Below are positions 27,575 through 35,967 of a stretch of 64,000 nt of DNA, piece by piece. The stretch's first letter is position 1; each line of letters opens with the position of its first letter. The stretch is taken from NCBI RefSeq assembly GCF_013240295.1, contig NZ_JABETK010000003.1:310001-374000 (forward strand), read 5' to 3'. The notes under the pieces are model-generated. The model did no database searches. It saw only the letters and a list, made by a program, of their open reading frames with translations, and was not told the origin of the DNA. The stretch comes from Neoaquamicrobium sediminum (GTDB lineage Bacteria; Pseudomonadota; Alphaproteobacteria; Rhizobiales; Rhizobiaceae). The position numbers and the translations under genes are program-made.

Positions 27575-29239
27575 ATGCATATCATCAAGATCGATCCGCG
27601 CGCGCTGAAGGACAACCCTGACGATGCCCGCAAGTCCAAATCCACACCGCAGAGCGATGCGCTGCTGGCCGCGACAATCAAGGCCGTCGGCATCATCCAG
27701 CCACCCGTCGTGTCCCCCGAAGGCGATGGCGGCAACGGCTTCATCATCCAGGCCGGTCATCGCCGGACCAGGGGTGCGATCGCTGCAGAGCTCGAGGAAA
27801 TTGAGGTCATCGTGACAGACGCGGCCGACGATGGCGGCGCGATGCGCTCCATGGTCGAGAACATCGCCCGCGAACCACTCAACCCGGTCGATCAGTGGCG
27901 GGCCATCGAGCGGCTGGTAGCGCTCGGCTGGACCGAGGAAGGTATCGCCGCAGCGCTGTCCCTGTCGGTCCGCCAGATCAAAAAGCTCCGGCTTCTCGCC
28001 AATGTGCTTGCCGCCATGCTGGACCAGATGGCCAAGGGCGACATGCCGGACGAGCGACAGCTCAGGACCATCGCCGCCGCCTCGATCGCCGAACAGAAGG
28101 AGGTCTGGAAAGCCCACAAGCCAAAGAAGAACGAAACCACCTCGTGGTGGTCGGTCGCCAATGGCCTCTCAAAAACCCGCATGTATGCTCGCGACGCCAG
28201 CTTCGACGACGAGCTGGCGCAAGCCTACGGGATCGCCTGGGTCGAAGATCTCTTTGCGCCAGCGGATGAGGACAGCCGCTATACGACCGATGTCGAGGCT
28301 TTCCTTGGCGCCCAGCAGGAGTGGATGACCAACAATCTTCCGAAGAACGGCCTGATCACCGAGTCCAACAACTGGGGGCAGCCGGAATTGCCGAAAAAGG
28401 CCGAGCGCGTCTACGGCAAGCCGAAGAAGTCCGACCATACGGCGATGTATCTCGACCGTGAGGGCAAGGTGCAGTCGGTCGTCTACCGGATGCCCGAACC
28501 GAAGCCGGCGAGAGGCAAGGGTGGCGAGGGTGGTGTCGTCGCGCCGGCGCAGCGCCCAGACGTCACCCAGAAGGGCCAGGACATGATCGGCGATTTCCGC
28601 ACCGACGCGCTGCATGACGCGCTTTCCCACGCGCCGATCGAGGACGACACGTTGATGGCGCTGCTCGTCATCGCCTTCGCCGGTCAGAACGTCCGCGTCG
28701 ACACCGGATCAGGCAATTCGGGTTCGTTTCGGAGCCAGATCGCACCCCATGCCGCCACCCTGGTCGATGAGACCGGCAATCTCGCATTCGACACGGAAAC
28801 ACTCAGGGCCGCCGTGCGCTCGGTCCTGATCGAGGTGCTGTCGTGCCGCCGCAACATGTCGAACAGCGGCATCGTCTCACGGATCGCCGGCGCCGTCGTC
28901 GGGGCCGACAGCTTTCTGCCCAATATGGGAACGGAGGACTTCCTTCTGTGCCTGTCCCGGCAGGCGCTCGAGGCGGCATGCGCAGAAACCTCGGTTCTGC
29001 CGCGCAACAAGGTTCGCGACACCCGCGCAGCACTTGTCGAGCATTTCCAGGAGAAACGCTTCGTGCACGGGTCGGCGCTGTTCGCGCCGGACGCCAACGA
29101 ACTGGCCGACTGGAAGGCCCACAACGAGTTCACCGAGGACGAATGTGCCGGGGATTGCGCCGGCTCCGTCGAGGAGCCGGAGGAGGGCGACATCGACCAC
29201 GATGCCGTCTCCGAAGGTTTCCGTGACGCCGCCGAATAG
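27575..29239 (+). CDS. ParB/Srx-like nuclease-domain protein of plasmid type
   Basis: This 554-residue protein has an N-terminal ParB-like domain (IKIDPRALKDNPDDARKS; QAGHRRTRGA, the GxRR-type motif; MVENIAREPLNPVDQW) and a helix-turn-helix (IAAALSLSVRQIKKLRLLANV). A long C-terminal region of unknown role includes DALSHAPIEDDTLMALLVIA and an acidic end. Rhizobial plasmids carry such solitary ParB-like proteins without an adjacent parA; they may be CTPase/DNA-binding regulators. ATG 27575 is preferred because the ParB domain starts there after AGGAG. Confidence 0.8.
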   Translation: MHIIKIDPRALKDNPDDARKSKSTPQSDALLAATIKAVGIIQPPVVSPEGDGGNGFIIQAGHRRTRGAIAAELEEIEVIVTDAADDGGAMRSMVENIAREPLNPVDQWRAIERLVALGWTEEGIAAALSLSVRQIKKLRLLANVLAAMLDQMAKGDMPDERQLRTIAAASIAEQKEVWKAHKPKKNETTSWWSVANGLSKTRMYARDASFDDELAQAYGIAWVEDLFAPADEDSRYTTDVEAFLGAQQEWMTNNLPKNGLITESNNWGQPELPKKAERVYGKPKKSDHTAMYLDREGKVQSVVYRMPEPKPARGKGGEGGVVAPAQRPDVTQKGQDMIGDFRTDALHDALSHAPIEDDTLMALLVIAFAGQNVRVDTGSGNSGSFRSQIAPHAATLVDETGNLAFDTETLRAAVRSVLIEVLSCRRNMSNSGIVSRIAGAVVGADSFLPNMGTEDFLLCLSRQALEAACAETSVLPRNKVRDTRAALVEHFQEKRFVHGSALFAPDANELADWKAHNEFTEDECAGDCAGSVEEPEEGDIDHDAVSEGFRDAAE

Positions 29240-29267
29240 CGGTCTTTTACCTTCCGAATGCACATCA

Positions 29268-29302
29268 CGCCGCCGGCATCGTCCGGCGGCGTTTTCGTTT
29301 TC
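29268..29302 (+). terminator. Rho-independent terminator after the ParB-like gene
   Basis: A perfect 9-bp GC stem, CGCCGCCGG with CCGGCGGCG (29268-29291), is followed by TTTTCGTTTTC. It lies 29 bases after the ParB-like stop and just before the ribosome site of the next small gene, so it may also attenuate read-through into that gene. Confidence 0.85.
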
Positions 29303-29325
29303 ACTCAATAAAGGAGGAGGACACC

Positions 29326-29535
29326 ATGTCCGCCAAGCTCATCTTCGACCATGCGCCGATCGGCGCGATCATCGCCTATTCCGACGGCACGCCGCGGCCG
29401 CCGGAGCGCCATCGCAGAAAGCTCGCCGACTGGAAAAACCGCAACGGGGCCGGCCGGCTGATTTGCAAGCGTGCCGCCGTCGAACGTGGTGCCCACACGA
29501 TTCCGGCATCCTTCACCCTGCATGAGGGCGATTAG
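29326..29535 (+). CDS. Small unknown protein, 69 residues
   Basis: A strong ribosome site (AAGGAGGAGG, 29311-29320) precedes ATG 29326. The protein (SAKLIFDHAPIGAIIAYSDG, then PPERHRRKLADWKNRNG) is basic and has no membrane segment. It is not recognised. The good ribosome site and coding-like composition support a real gene placed behind the terminator. Confidence 0.6.
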   Translation: MSAKLIFDHAPIGAIIAYSDGTPRPPERHRRKLADWKNRNGAGRLICKRAAVERGAHTIPASFTLHEGD

Positions 29536-29602
29536 GGGTCCAACGGCACAATCGTCATGCGGGTCCACAAGACTTTCGATGTGAACTCACCGGGACTTTA
29601 CC

Positions 29603-29785
29603 GTGCGCGAGCAGCCGGTACCCGGGTCGGTCGTCGTCATGAGCCGGCCGGGTGACCTTGGGGAACTGGTCCACCTCGCCGCAAACCGCATCGCTGCCGA
29701 AGACTGGCTCACCCGGCACGGCTATCCCGAAGCCGAGCTCCAGGAAGTCACGGCGCTGGGCACCGATGCGGTGAGGGGAGCGTGA
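29603..29785 (+). CDS. Possible small protein, 60 residues
   Basis: A GTG-started frame encodes VHLAANRIAAEDWLTRHG and AELQEVTALGTDAV, which has protein-like amphipathic helices. No clear ribosome site is seen and the family is unknown. It may be the end of a longer degraded gene. Confidence 0.33.
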   Translation: MREQPVPGSVVVMSRPGDLGELVHLAANRIAAEDWLTRHGYPEAELQEVTALGTDAVRGA

Positions 29786-30485
29786 GGGTCCCAAGGGAAA
29801 CAGACCTGGTCTCTTGGATGAACGCAGCGCACCGCCAGCCGAGCGCGCATCTTGATCGGATCGAACGCCCAATATCGGCGAGGGCGGGACGCATGACAAC
29901 GACAGACAAGGCGATGGCCCGAAGACATCCCCGCGGGTGATAGCGATGGACACGGTCGGATGAAGCCATGTTCAGGGCCTGCGTCGACCAGTTGAGATTC
30001 CAGCGGGCGGGGAGAAATCGAGGCCCTCAACCGAAAGCTCTCACGACAGGAGCAGTCAATTCTCGTCGTCAGGGCAAAGGCCATTTCCAACGGGACGACC
30101 GCCAAAGCGGATGTGCATGCCGCAGTGTGACGGCAGGAGCGTGTGCGAGAGGCCCCGATCGTTTCCTTCACATTGGCCGCCGATGAAATGCCACCCCTGA
30201 CGGCCTCCCTTCGGTTTTGGTCGCGGTCGTAAACCGGCGGCCGGAGCCTTCAAGGCCGCTGACGCGCCGCGCGCGGCCGCACGCACCATCCTCACCAAAC
30301 CGGCCCCGCGGGGGCTGCGCGAGGGCTTGATAAGCCCTGCTGGCTCGCAGAACAGCTTCGCTCGTCCCGGTCCGTACGGACCCTGAAGCCCCCGTCTTTC
30401 CGTCGGTTCTTTTGCCCGCGCCCGAAGGGAGGGCCGGCAGGGGCCGGCTTAAGCCTTCGGTCAAATCGAGAGGAAAGGACCTAAC
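29786..30485 (+). other. 700-base gap with a structured leader
   Basis: No supported gene. The last 300 bases, upstream of the 195-residue gene, are dense in stems: AGGGCTT-GAT-AAGCCCT (30322-30338) nested inside CTGCG...CGCAG, the perfect palindrome GGTCCGTACGGACC (30369-30382) and GCCGGC...GCCGGC near 30432-30450. The first 400 bases show nothing clear. Confidence 0.4.
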
Positions 30486-31073
30486 ATGACCAGTAACGCT
30501 CGTACCTCCCGTCTATCCGGCAAGATCGTCCAGCTCCGGAAGGGCGCTTCCCTCGAGATGGTCCGGCTCGCCTGCCCCGACAGCGCCCAGGCCTCGCTCA
30601 TCTCCGAAAGTTTCGGTCTGCCGGTCATCGATAGCCAAGGTATCCGCGATCTCCACCACAAGATCATCGTCGACACGGCCGAATCTCTGAACGAAGGCCT
30701 CGGCGACCGGGCCATGCAAATCCATCTTCAGCGCATCGTCGGCTCCTATGTTGGTTCCGCCCACGGCGCCGGCCAATTCTATTCCCGGGCAGTCACTGAA
30801 GCTCGAGACGCGACCGCGAAATCGGCCAACGATAGGCGCGACGAGGACCTCGACGGTCCTGCCGGGTTCGACAGCAATGCCCAACGCAAGCGAGAGTTCG
30901 CCGCCGATATGGGCATTCAGGCCCATGCGCTCCGCTGCGCAGCCGAGGGTGTGGTAACCGCTTACGAAGAGACCGTCGGGGAGGCCTGGAAGCCTTTTGA
31001 ACGCCAGGTCGAAACCTCCGGCAAGTCCGTCGACCGTAAGGCGGCCGAACTGCAGATGGCGGCGCTTGGCTGA
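30486..31073 (+). CDS. Unknown helical protein, 195 residues
   Basis: Preceded by AGAGGAAAGG and starting MTSNARTSRLSGKIVQL. The sequence is hydrophilic and mostly helical (LRKGASLEMVRLACPDSAQA; RRDEDLDGPAGFDSNAQRKR), without signal peptide, membrane segment or catalytic motif. It is not recognised. Its long structured leader and position among plasmid-backbone genes suggest a conserved accessory protein of the element. Confidence 0.6.
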   Translation: MTSNARTSRLSGKIVQLRKGASLEMVRLACPDSAQASLISESFGLPVIDSQGIRDLHHKIIVDTAESLNEGLGDRAMQIHLQRIVGSYVGSAHGAGQFYSRAVTEARDATAKSANDRRDEDLDGPAGFDSNAQRKREFAADMGIQAHALRCAAEGVVTAYEETVGEAWKPFERQVETSGKSVDRKAAELQMAALG

Positions 31074-31178
31074 GCCGCTCGGCGGAGCTTCGGCTCCGCC
31101 TCCGTTCGTCGCGGCAAAGCCCCGAATTGGGAACACAACGTAAATTACCTAATCTACGTAAAATGATGAAGGCTTGCG

Positions 31179-31433
31179 ATGAAACAGTACACGTTCTCCG
31201 ACATGAACCGCTCCTCAGGCGAAATCCTCGAGGCTGCGCTGCTCGAACCGGTCGTGCTCACCAAGCATGGCAAGGATAAGCTCGTTATTGTCTCCGCCCG
31301 CGACTATCACCGCATGCGCGGCGAGCCGAGCCCGACGAAGTCATATTCCCTGCATGAAGCCCCTAACGATGTCCGAATGGAGCTGATGTCCGGCATCAAT
31401 GCCATTCTCAGTCCTGACAAGAACGATGTTTGA
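31179..31433 (+). CDS. Phd/YefM-type antitoxin, no toxin adjacent
   Basis: This 84-residue protein has the Phd/YefM N-terminal fold (YTFSDMNRSSGEILEAALLEPVVLTKHGKDKLVIVSARDYHRM). These bind DNA as dimers and mask a partner toxin with their C-terminal tail. No toxin frame follows: the next 500 bases are non-coding. ACGTAAA occurs twice upstream (about 31138-31171) in an AT-rich promoter region, a possible operator. It may be an orphan, or the toxin may be elsewhere. Confidence 0.75.
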   Translation: MKQYTFSDMNRSSGEILEAALLEPVVLTKHGKDKLVIVSARDYHRMRGEPSPTKSYSLHEAPNDVRMELMSGINAILSPDKNDV

Positions 31434-31946
31434 ACAGGGCGACGACGCCGGATTCCACAATCTCTGACATCGCGGAGCGGAGAAGGGTGAGGAATCCGGC
31501 CGGAAACCCCCCGCCCGGTCTGCATCGTCATTAAGACGCACGGCAATCCCGATGTCGTATTGTTTTTTGCACTTACCTCTTCAAGCCTCTTGAAGGCCAA
31601 CTCGCGCTGAATACACCTGAAATCAAGTGCCGGCACATTGGCCTAGCGTCTCCCGCACCGTCATTTGCCTGTGAGCACCGGTCCGGAGCGACGCCCTGAA
31701 CGTCCAGCCTCGACCCAGCCGCTTAGACGGACATGGCCGGTACTTCATCTCGGACGCAACCCATTCCCGCTCTTGGAGATATGGCATTCCTGGTGCGGCG
31801 CGGACTTCCACGATCAACCCGTAAAGGGTCCGCTCGCAAGCGGCGGCCGCTTGGCTGTGGCCTGCGCGGTGATCGCGTCCGCTAAGCCGCACACTGACGG
31901 AGCCATCAAGAGCGGGATTGGCCCGCTCCAACGATGGAGCACTTTC
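31434..31946. other. 513-base gap without a supported gene
   Basis: No family similarity or ribosome site is seen. Frames in the second half read as low-quality Arg/Pro/Ser-rich sequence. The last 30 bases hold the ribosome site (GGAG, 31936) of the next small gene. It may be leader sequence or debris of a lost toxin gene. Confidence 0.35.
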
Positions 31947-32132
31947 ATGCACCACGATCTTTCCCTGGCCCAGAAACACGCCTGGAACCTCGCCCGCATC
32001 CTCATGACCCCGATCGTCCTCTTCAAGTCCGACGACGAATACGGCGTCCTTCCCGCCGACGAAGTCCACGACGCTGAGATCGTCGTCCTCTTCGAATACG
32101 ACCCCTACACCGGCGGTCACTCGGTCCACTGA
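31947..32132 (+). CDS. Small unknown protein, 61 residues
   Basis: GGAG lies 7 bases before ATG 31947. The product (HHDLSLAQKHAWNLARILMT, PIVLFKSDDEYGVLPADEV, EIVVLFEYDPYTGG) has a helix followed by a strand-rich half, and coding-like composition. The family is not recognised. Upstream in-frame codons are poor coding sequence, so the short form is preferred. Confidence 0.5.
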   Translation: MHHDLSLAQKHAWNLARILMTPIVLFKSDDEYGVLPADEVHDAEIVVLFEYDPYTGGHSVH

Positions 32133-32402
32133 CCGACTACTTCTCTCATCCCCTGGCGGCGGCGCCCTGCGCCGCCTTCCACTGCGCGTCTGCCCCGGTC
32201 GTGATCCGTCCCGAGAAAGGTCCGGGCGGAGCCGGCCGCCGCTGCAACGGCTTCGCCGTCCTCCTCGGCGTTTCGGCCCTTCGCCACCCCGCTGCGTTGC
32301 GCGGGGCCCTGGCTCGGGTGCAGCGGCTGCCCTCAGCCCCGCCATCGTCGGACCTCGTGACGGACCGCGATCGGCGCGGTCCTGAAATCAGGAGGCCTGA
32401 AA
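32133..32402 (+). other. GC-rich structured leader upstream of ardC
   Basis: 270 bases without a gene, ending in AGGAGG ahead of ATG 32403. They contain GGCGGCG...CGCCGCC near 32155-32180 and CCCGCTGCG...CGCGGGG near 32288-32310. Composition matches the other backbone-gene leaders. Confidence 0.38.
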
Positions 32403-33337
32403 ATGAAAAGGAAACGGAAAGAGAAGAGCCCGCGCGTCGACATCTACGAGCGGATCACCGAGACGATCGTCGCGGATCTGGAAAAGGGCGTCCGCCCCTG
32501 GATGAAACCCTGGAGGGCAGGTGGGCTCGAAGGCCGGATCACGCGACCGCTCCGGCATACCGGGGAAGCCTATACCGGCATCAACGTGCTGCTACTCTGG
32601 TCGGAAAGCCTGCGCCGTGGTTTCGAGGCGCCCCTTTGATGACCTATCGGCAGGCCGGTCAAATCGGCGCCCAGGTCCGGGAGGGCGAAACCGGCACAAC
32701 CGTAGTCTATGCCAGTCGATTCACCAAGACCGAGACTGACCCACGCGGCGACGAGGTCGCGCGGGATATCCCGTATTTCAAGACCTACACCGTTTTCAAT
32801 TGCGATCAGATCGACGGTCTTCCCGAACAATATTACCATCGTCCCGACAAGATTATCGACCCGGTGTCGCGGATCGAGCATGCCGACCGTTTCTTCAAAC
32901 ACACCCGCGCGGTGATCCGTCATGGAGGCTCAAAGGCTTTCTTCGCTCCCGCAAGCGACCACATCCAGATGCCACCTTTCGAGAGCTTCCGGGACGCGGA
33001 ATCCTACGTGGCTGTCCTTTGCCACGAGGCAACCCACTGGACGGCGCCAGAACACCGCGTAGGACGCGATCTTTCGCGCTACCATAAGGATCGCACCGAA
33101 CGCGCCCGCGAAGAACTCATTGCTGAGCTCGGGAGCTGCTTCCTGTGCGCCGATCTCGGCATCGTGCCGGAGCTCGAGCCGAGGCCGGATCACGCGAGCT
33201 ACCTTCATTCTTGGTTGCGGGTGCTCAAGGATGACAAGCGAGCGATCTTTCAGGCAGCCGCTCATGCCCAACGAGCGGTGGCATATCTTCACAGCCTGCA
33301 GCCGGTGCAAGCCCTCGAAGAGGGGAAGGGGGCATGA
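32403..33337 (+). pseudogene. ardC: ArdC-type antirestriction protein, frameshifted
   Basis: Repaired length is about 311 residues. The N-terminal ssDNA-binding domain (VDIYERITETIVADLEKGVRPWMKPW; TGINVLLLW) and C-terminal zincin domain with HExxH (CHEATHWTAPEHRVG) are the ArdC pattern. ArdC protects incoming ssDNA from host nucleases or restriction during conjugation. The frame breaks at 32638: TTTGATGACC would read APLWMTYRQAG with one more G. As read, only 78 residues are made. A second, truncated copy lies at 10040. Confidence 0.83.
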
Positions 33338-34085
33338 CGCTCCCTTTCCTGAATGCAAGAGCAGGGGGCGAATCGCCCTCTGCCACGCGCTATCGCTTGT
33401 CGCTGTAGTTCAGTGTGACGCTTGATCCACGTCCCTGAATCTGGCGAATGCCCGTCACCATTGATCGAGACGAGGGCCCGGAGCAACAGGGCATCTGCGG
33501 CACCTGCCTGCCCACCTGACGCGGTGCCAACGCAGAACCGCCGCGACAGCCGCTCCGTTGTCAGTGAAACGCCGCATTCCGGCCGATGCGTGCCAAGTTC
33601 GCTCCAGTCTCGCGTCTTCAGGCTGGAAATAGTCAGATGGCCGCCCATGAGTCTGGGAGTTCCCGGTCCAGCTGTTAAGCTGCCTTGGACGCTGCCGAGA
33701 ACGGTCTACCGATTGTCTGCCGGTCACGGGTGGCAGTGGGCATGCTTGCCACGTTCTGGCCTATTCCTTTTTCTGTCGTCTCTCACGGTGCGCGCCCAAC
33801 GCGTCCTCGATTTGGCATGTCTGACCGGCAACCGGCTTCGCCTCGCTCGGCTTGCCGCAACGGCGGACCGGGCCTTTCTTCCCCCTGCCGGCTGCGCCGC
33901 CACTCCTCGCGAAACAAGAAAGCCCCGTTCCGCCGTCCTCCATTTCATTGCGGTCCCTGCGAGCCCACCCCGTTGCGCAATCGCAACGTGGACCCCGGGG
34001 GATGCGCGCCGTTCGTTCCCGGCCTCTTCGACAACCATCGAGGCCGCGATGGGCGCGGCCCGAAACATCGGAAAGGAATAGGACA
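33338..34085. other. 748-base gap between ardC and the DUF736 gene
   Basis: Immediately after ardC is a hairpin, GCAGGGGGCG with CGCCCTCTGC (33362-33384). The last 280 bases form a GC-rich leader with complementary stretches (GTTGCG...CGCAAC near 33973-33990; CGAGGCCGCG...CGCGGCC near 34041-34060). A minus-strand frame at 33289-33648 is open but unrecognised and not called. Confidence 0.38.
33362..33384. terminator. Stem-loop after ardC
   Basis: A 10-bp stem (GCAGGGGGCG/CGCCCTCTGC, one G-T pair) with an AAT loop begins 25 bases after the ardC stop. There is no T run, so termination is uncertain; it could stabilise the message end. Confidence 0.4.
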
Positions 34086-34397
34086 ATGGCCAATATCGGC
34101 ACTTTCACTTCCACCAAGAACGGCTTCACCGGTCAGATCAAGACCCTCGCTCTTAACGTCAAGGCGCGCTTTGAGCGTATCGAGAACCCTTCCGAGAACG
34201 GCCCGCACTTCCGAATCTTCTCGGGCAATGTGGAGCTCGGGGCGGCTTGGCAGAAACATTCAGAACAAAGTGGTCGTGACTACCTCTCGGTGAAGTTGGA
34301 TGACCCGAGTTTCCCCGGTCCGATCTACGCGACCCTGGTTGAGGTGGAGGGAGCTGAAGGACCCTCCTTAATCTGGTCCCGACCCAACCGGGACTGA
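34086..34397 (+). CDS. DUF736-domain protein
   Basis: This 103-residue protein matches DUF736 ([40 protein letters not shown]), a small beta-rich family almost confined to plasmids and integrative elements of Proteobacteria. Function is unknown. It is preceded by GGAAAGGAATAGG and followed by a strong hairpin. It is often found near conjugation genes, as here. Confidence 0.88.
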   Translation: MANIGTFTSTKNGFTGQIKTLALNVKARFERIENPSENGPHFRIFSGNVELGAAWQKHSEQSGRDYLSVKLDDPSFPGPIYATLVEVEGAEGPSLIWSRPNRD

Positions 34398-34408
34398 TCC
34401 GACCCAAA

Positions 34409-34434
34409 GCGGCCTCGCCCCCGGGCGAGGCCGC
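34409..34434. terminator. Strong bidirectional hairpin between DUF736 and WGR genes
   Basis: A perfect 12-bp stem, GCGGCCTCGCCC with GGGCGAGGCCGC, around a CC turn lies 12 bases after the DUF736 stop and directly at the convergent WGR stop. The minus-strand side is followed by TTTGGG; neither side has a long T run. Confidence 0.7.
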
Positions 34435-34435
34435 A

Positions 34436-34696
34436 TCAGCGTGCCGTAAGGCGGACGGTGGTCGATAGCCACGCGACCTTTTTGAGCGAAGGAGAGAAAG
34501 GAACAGATACGGCGGCCTCGTCTTCACGCTCGAAGCTTTGCTGGATCATGCGGCCGGACGTTCCAATGCGGCCCCAACGGCGCACAAGACAGGGCTGTCC
34601 GAAAAGTGTCTGTTCGATCGAAAGCGCGTAGAAGCGAGCCATATTCCGGCCCGCTTCTCGGCGTTCTACATAGACACGATAGGGCTGCGCGATCAT
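34436..34696 (-). CDS. WGR-domain protein, C-terminus uncertain
   Basis: The frame encodes YRVYVERREAGRNMARFYAL and LVRRWGRIGTSGRM, a clear WGR domain, a nucleic-acid-binding module found in small plasmid proteins and PARP-like proteins. The final 20 residues look out of frame: the expected basic ending LLRSKRSRGYRPP is encoded in another frame, entered near 34500-34505, which would need one base fewer or two more. The true stop is therefore unclear. Confidence 0.68.
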   Translation of the reverse strand: MIAQPYRVYVERREAGRNMARFYALSIEQTLFGQPCLVRRWGRIGTSGRMIQQSFEREDEAAVSVPFSPSLKKVAWLSTTVRLTAR

Positions 34697-34932
34697 CCAC
34701 GAAAGAATCGCCCGACGTCGAGTCCGTGTCCAATGACAGGTTTGAATCGAACGGTGTGTTTCGATTCATCAGATTGATGGATCGCGAGGTGGCTATGGGG
34801 GAAGCCAGCCGCAAATGAGGGGGATGATCGAGGCGATGCAAGCCGCCTTGATCCTTCATTTCCGACGGAGACTTAGGTGACGATTCGCCTCGCACCTCAC
34901 GTCGGTTCCTCCGGCAAGGCTCCTGCGTCCGA

Positions 34933-35436
34933 TCAATCTGGACGCTTTGCGTCCGCCGGTCGGTTCGAGTCTTCCGACCGGTTGTCAGACGACAGTTGCT
35001 CAATGATCATCAGGAGATGTTGCGCGGTCGACGATGGGAGATCGAGCATTCGCCTGATCAGCTTCATCTTGACCTCGGCCTCTTCAGCGCTCTCGCCGAA
35101 CATATGGGGTGCCGCCGCATACACCGCTTCCACCGGAGAGAAGTTGAGCAGTTCGGCGAGGTGAAGTAGCCGCGTCACCCTAAGCTTGGCGCCAGCCCGC
35201 TCATGTCGGGCGTAGATCTCATGATGCAGACCGACCATCATGCCGACCTGCTCACGATTGAGATTCAGCCCATCGCGACGCTCCCGCAGGAAGCGACTGA
35301 GCTCCTCCTCCATTTCCAACAGGCTGCGAATCCCGTTGAAGCCCGGTCTGCGCCAGATCGGCTTGTCGACCTCGGAATCGCTTGTTTCGACGAGGCCGCG
35401 CTTGTCGATGTATGTCTTTATGTCCTTGATCGCCAT
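34933..35436 (-). CDS. XRE-type HTH transcriptional regulator
   Basis: This 167-residue protein has a central HTH (FLRERRDGLNLNREQVGMMVGLHHEIYARHE) and a helical C-terminus. ATG 35436 is preferred because the upstream in-frame sequence is atypical. It is encoded downstream of the RHH/VirC1-like pair on the same strand and may regulate transfer or backbone genes. The tail is hydrophilic and repetitive in Asp/Ser/Arg. Confidence 0.68.
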   Translation of the reverse strand: MAIKDIKTYIDKRGLVETSDSEVDKPIWRRPGFNGIRSLLEMEEELSRFLRERRDGLNLNREQVGMMVGLHHEIYARHERAGAKLRVTRLLHLAELLNFSPVEAVYAAAPHMFGESAEEAEVKMKLIRRMLDLPSSTAQHLLMIIEQLSSDNRSEDSNRPADAKRPD

Positions 35437-35613
35437 AGACTGGCTCGCCCGAACCCGCTCACTGCCGAATCCCGCCAAAAAGAGCCGCGAGATTCCCCGA
35501 AATTGCCCCAGACCCGGAAAAATCAGATGCAAAACCATAGTGATCCTAGCAGGAATCCAGATGCGACTTCAACTTGACACGTGCTGGAAGCCCCCGCGCG
35601 ACACACCTTTCTC

Positions 35614-35967
35614 TCAAAATCCATTCGCGTCCAGATACTGCTGAATAGCCCTCTCCATGAGGGCCTGCATCGACGTCTCCAGGTTGAAGGATGCCAGCTT
35701 CAGCCGGCGCTTCGTATCCCGATCCAGGTTGACGTTCACGAAGTGGCTTGCACCCTTCATGCGAGCCCGTTTCATTTGTCGTAACGCCTTGCTCGCCCGA
35801 CTCGACGTCTCCGACTGCACGTCGTCTGCTTCCGTCGCCCGTTCCGACATCACTTCCATAGCAACCGGGCGTTCGACCTGGTCCGGTGCCGACAGCGTCG
35901 GGGTTGAGCGTGGCTTTCGAGGGGCGATGGCAAATTCCTCGAGCGACAGATTTTCCTTACCGCTCAC
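35614..35967 (-). CDS. Ribbon-helix-helix protein paired with the VirC1-like ATPase (VirC2-like)
   Basis: This 117-residue protein has a disordered N-terminal half and a C-terminal RHH fold (HFVNVNLDRDTKRRLKLASF, then METSMQALMERAI-type helix). GTG start overlaps the ATPase stop by four bases. In Agrobacterium, virC1-virC2 have the same arrangement: VirC2 has an RHH-like fold and binds overdrive next to the T-DNA border. It could instead be a ParG-type partition protein. Confidence 0.65.
   Translation of the reverse strand: MSGKENLSLEEFAIAPRKPRSTPTLSAPDQVERPVAMEVMSERATEADDVQSETSSRASKALRQMKRARMKGASHFVNVNLDRDTKRRLKLASFNLETSMQALMERAIQQYLDANGF

Noticed and set aside
31665-31946. N-terminal extension of the 61-residue gene
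   Set aside because: Arg/Pro-rich sequence without domain or ribosome site; a good site is present before ATG 31947.
33289-33648. Minus-strand 119-residue frame after ardC
   Set aside because: Overlaps the ardC end antisense, has no recognisable domain and no clear ribosome site.
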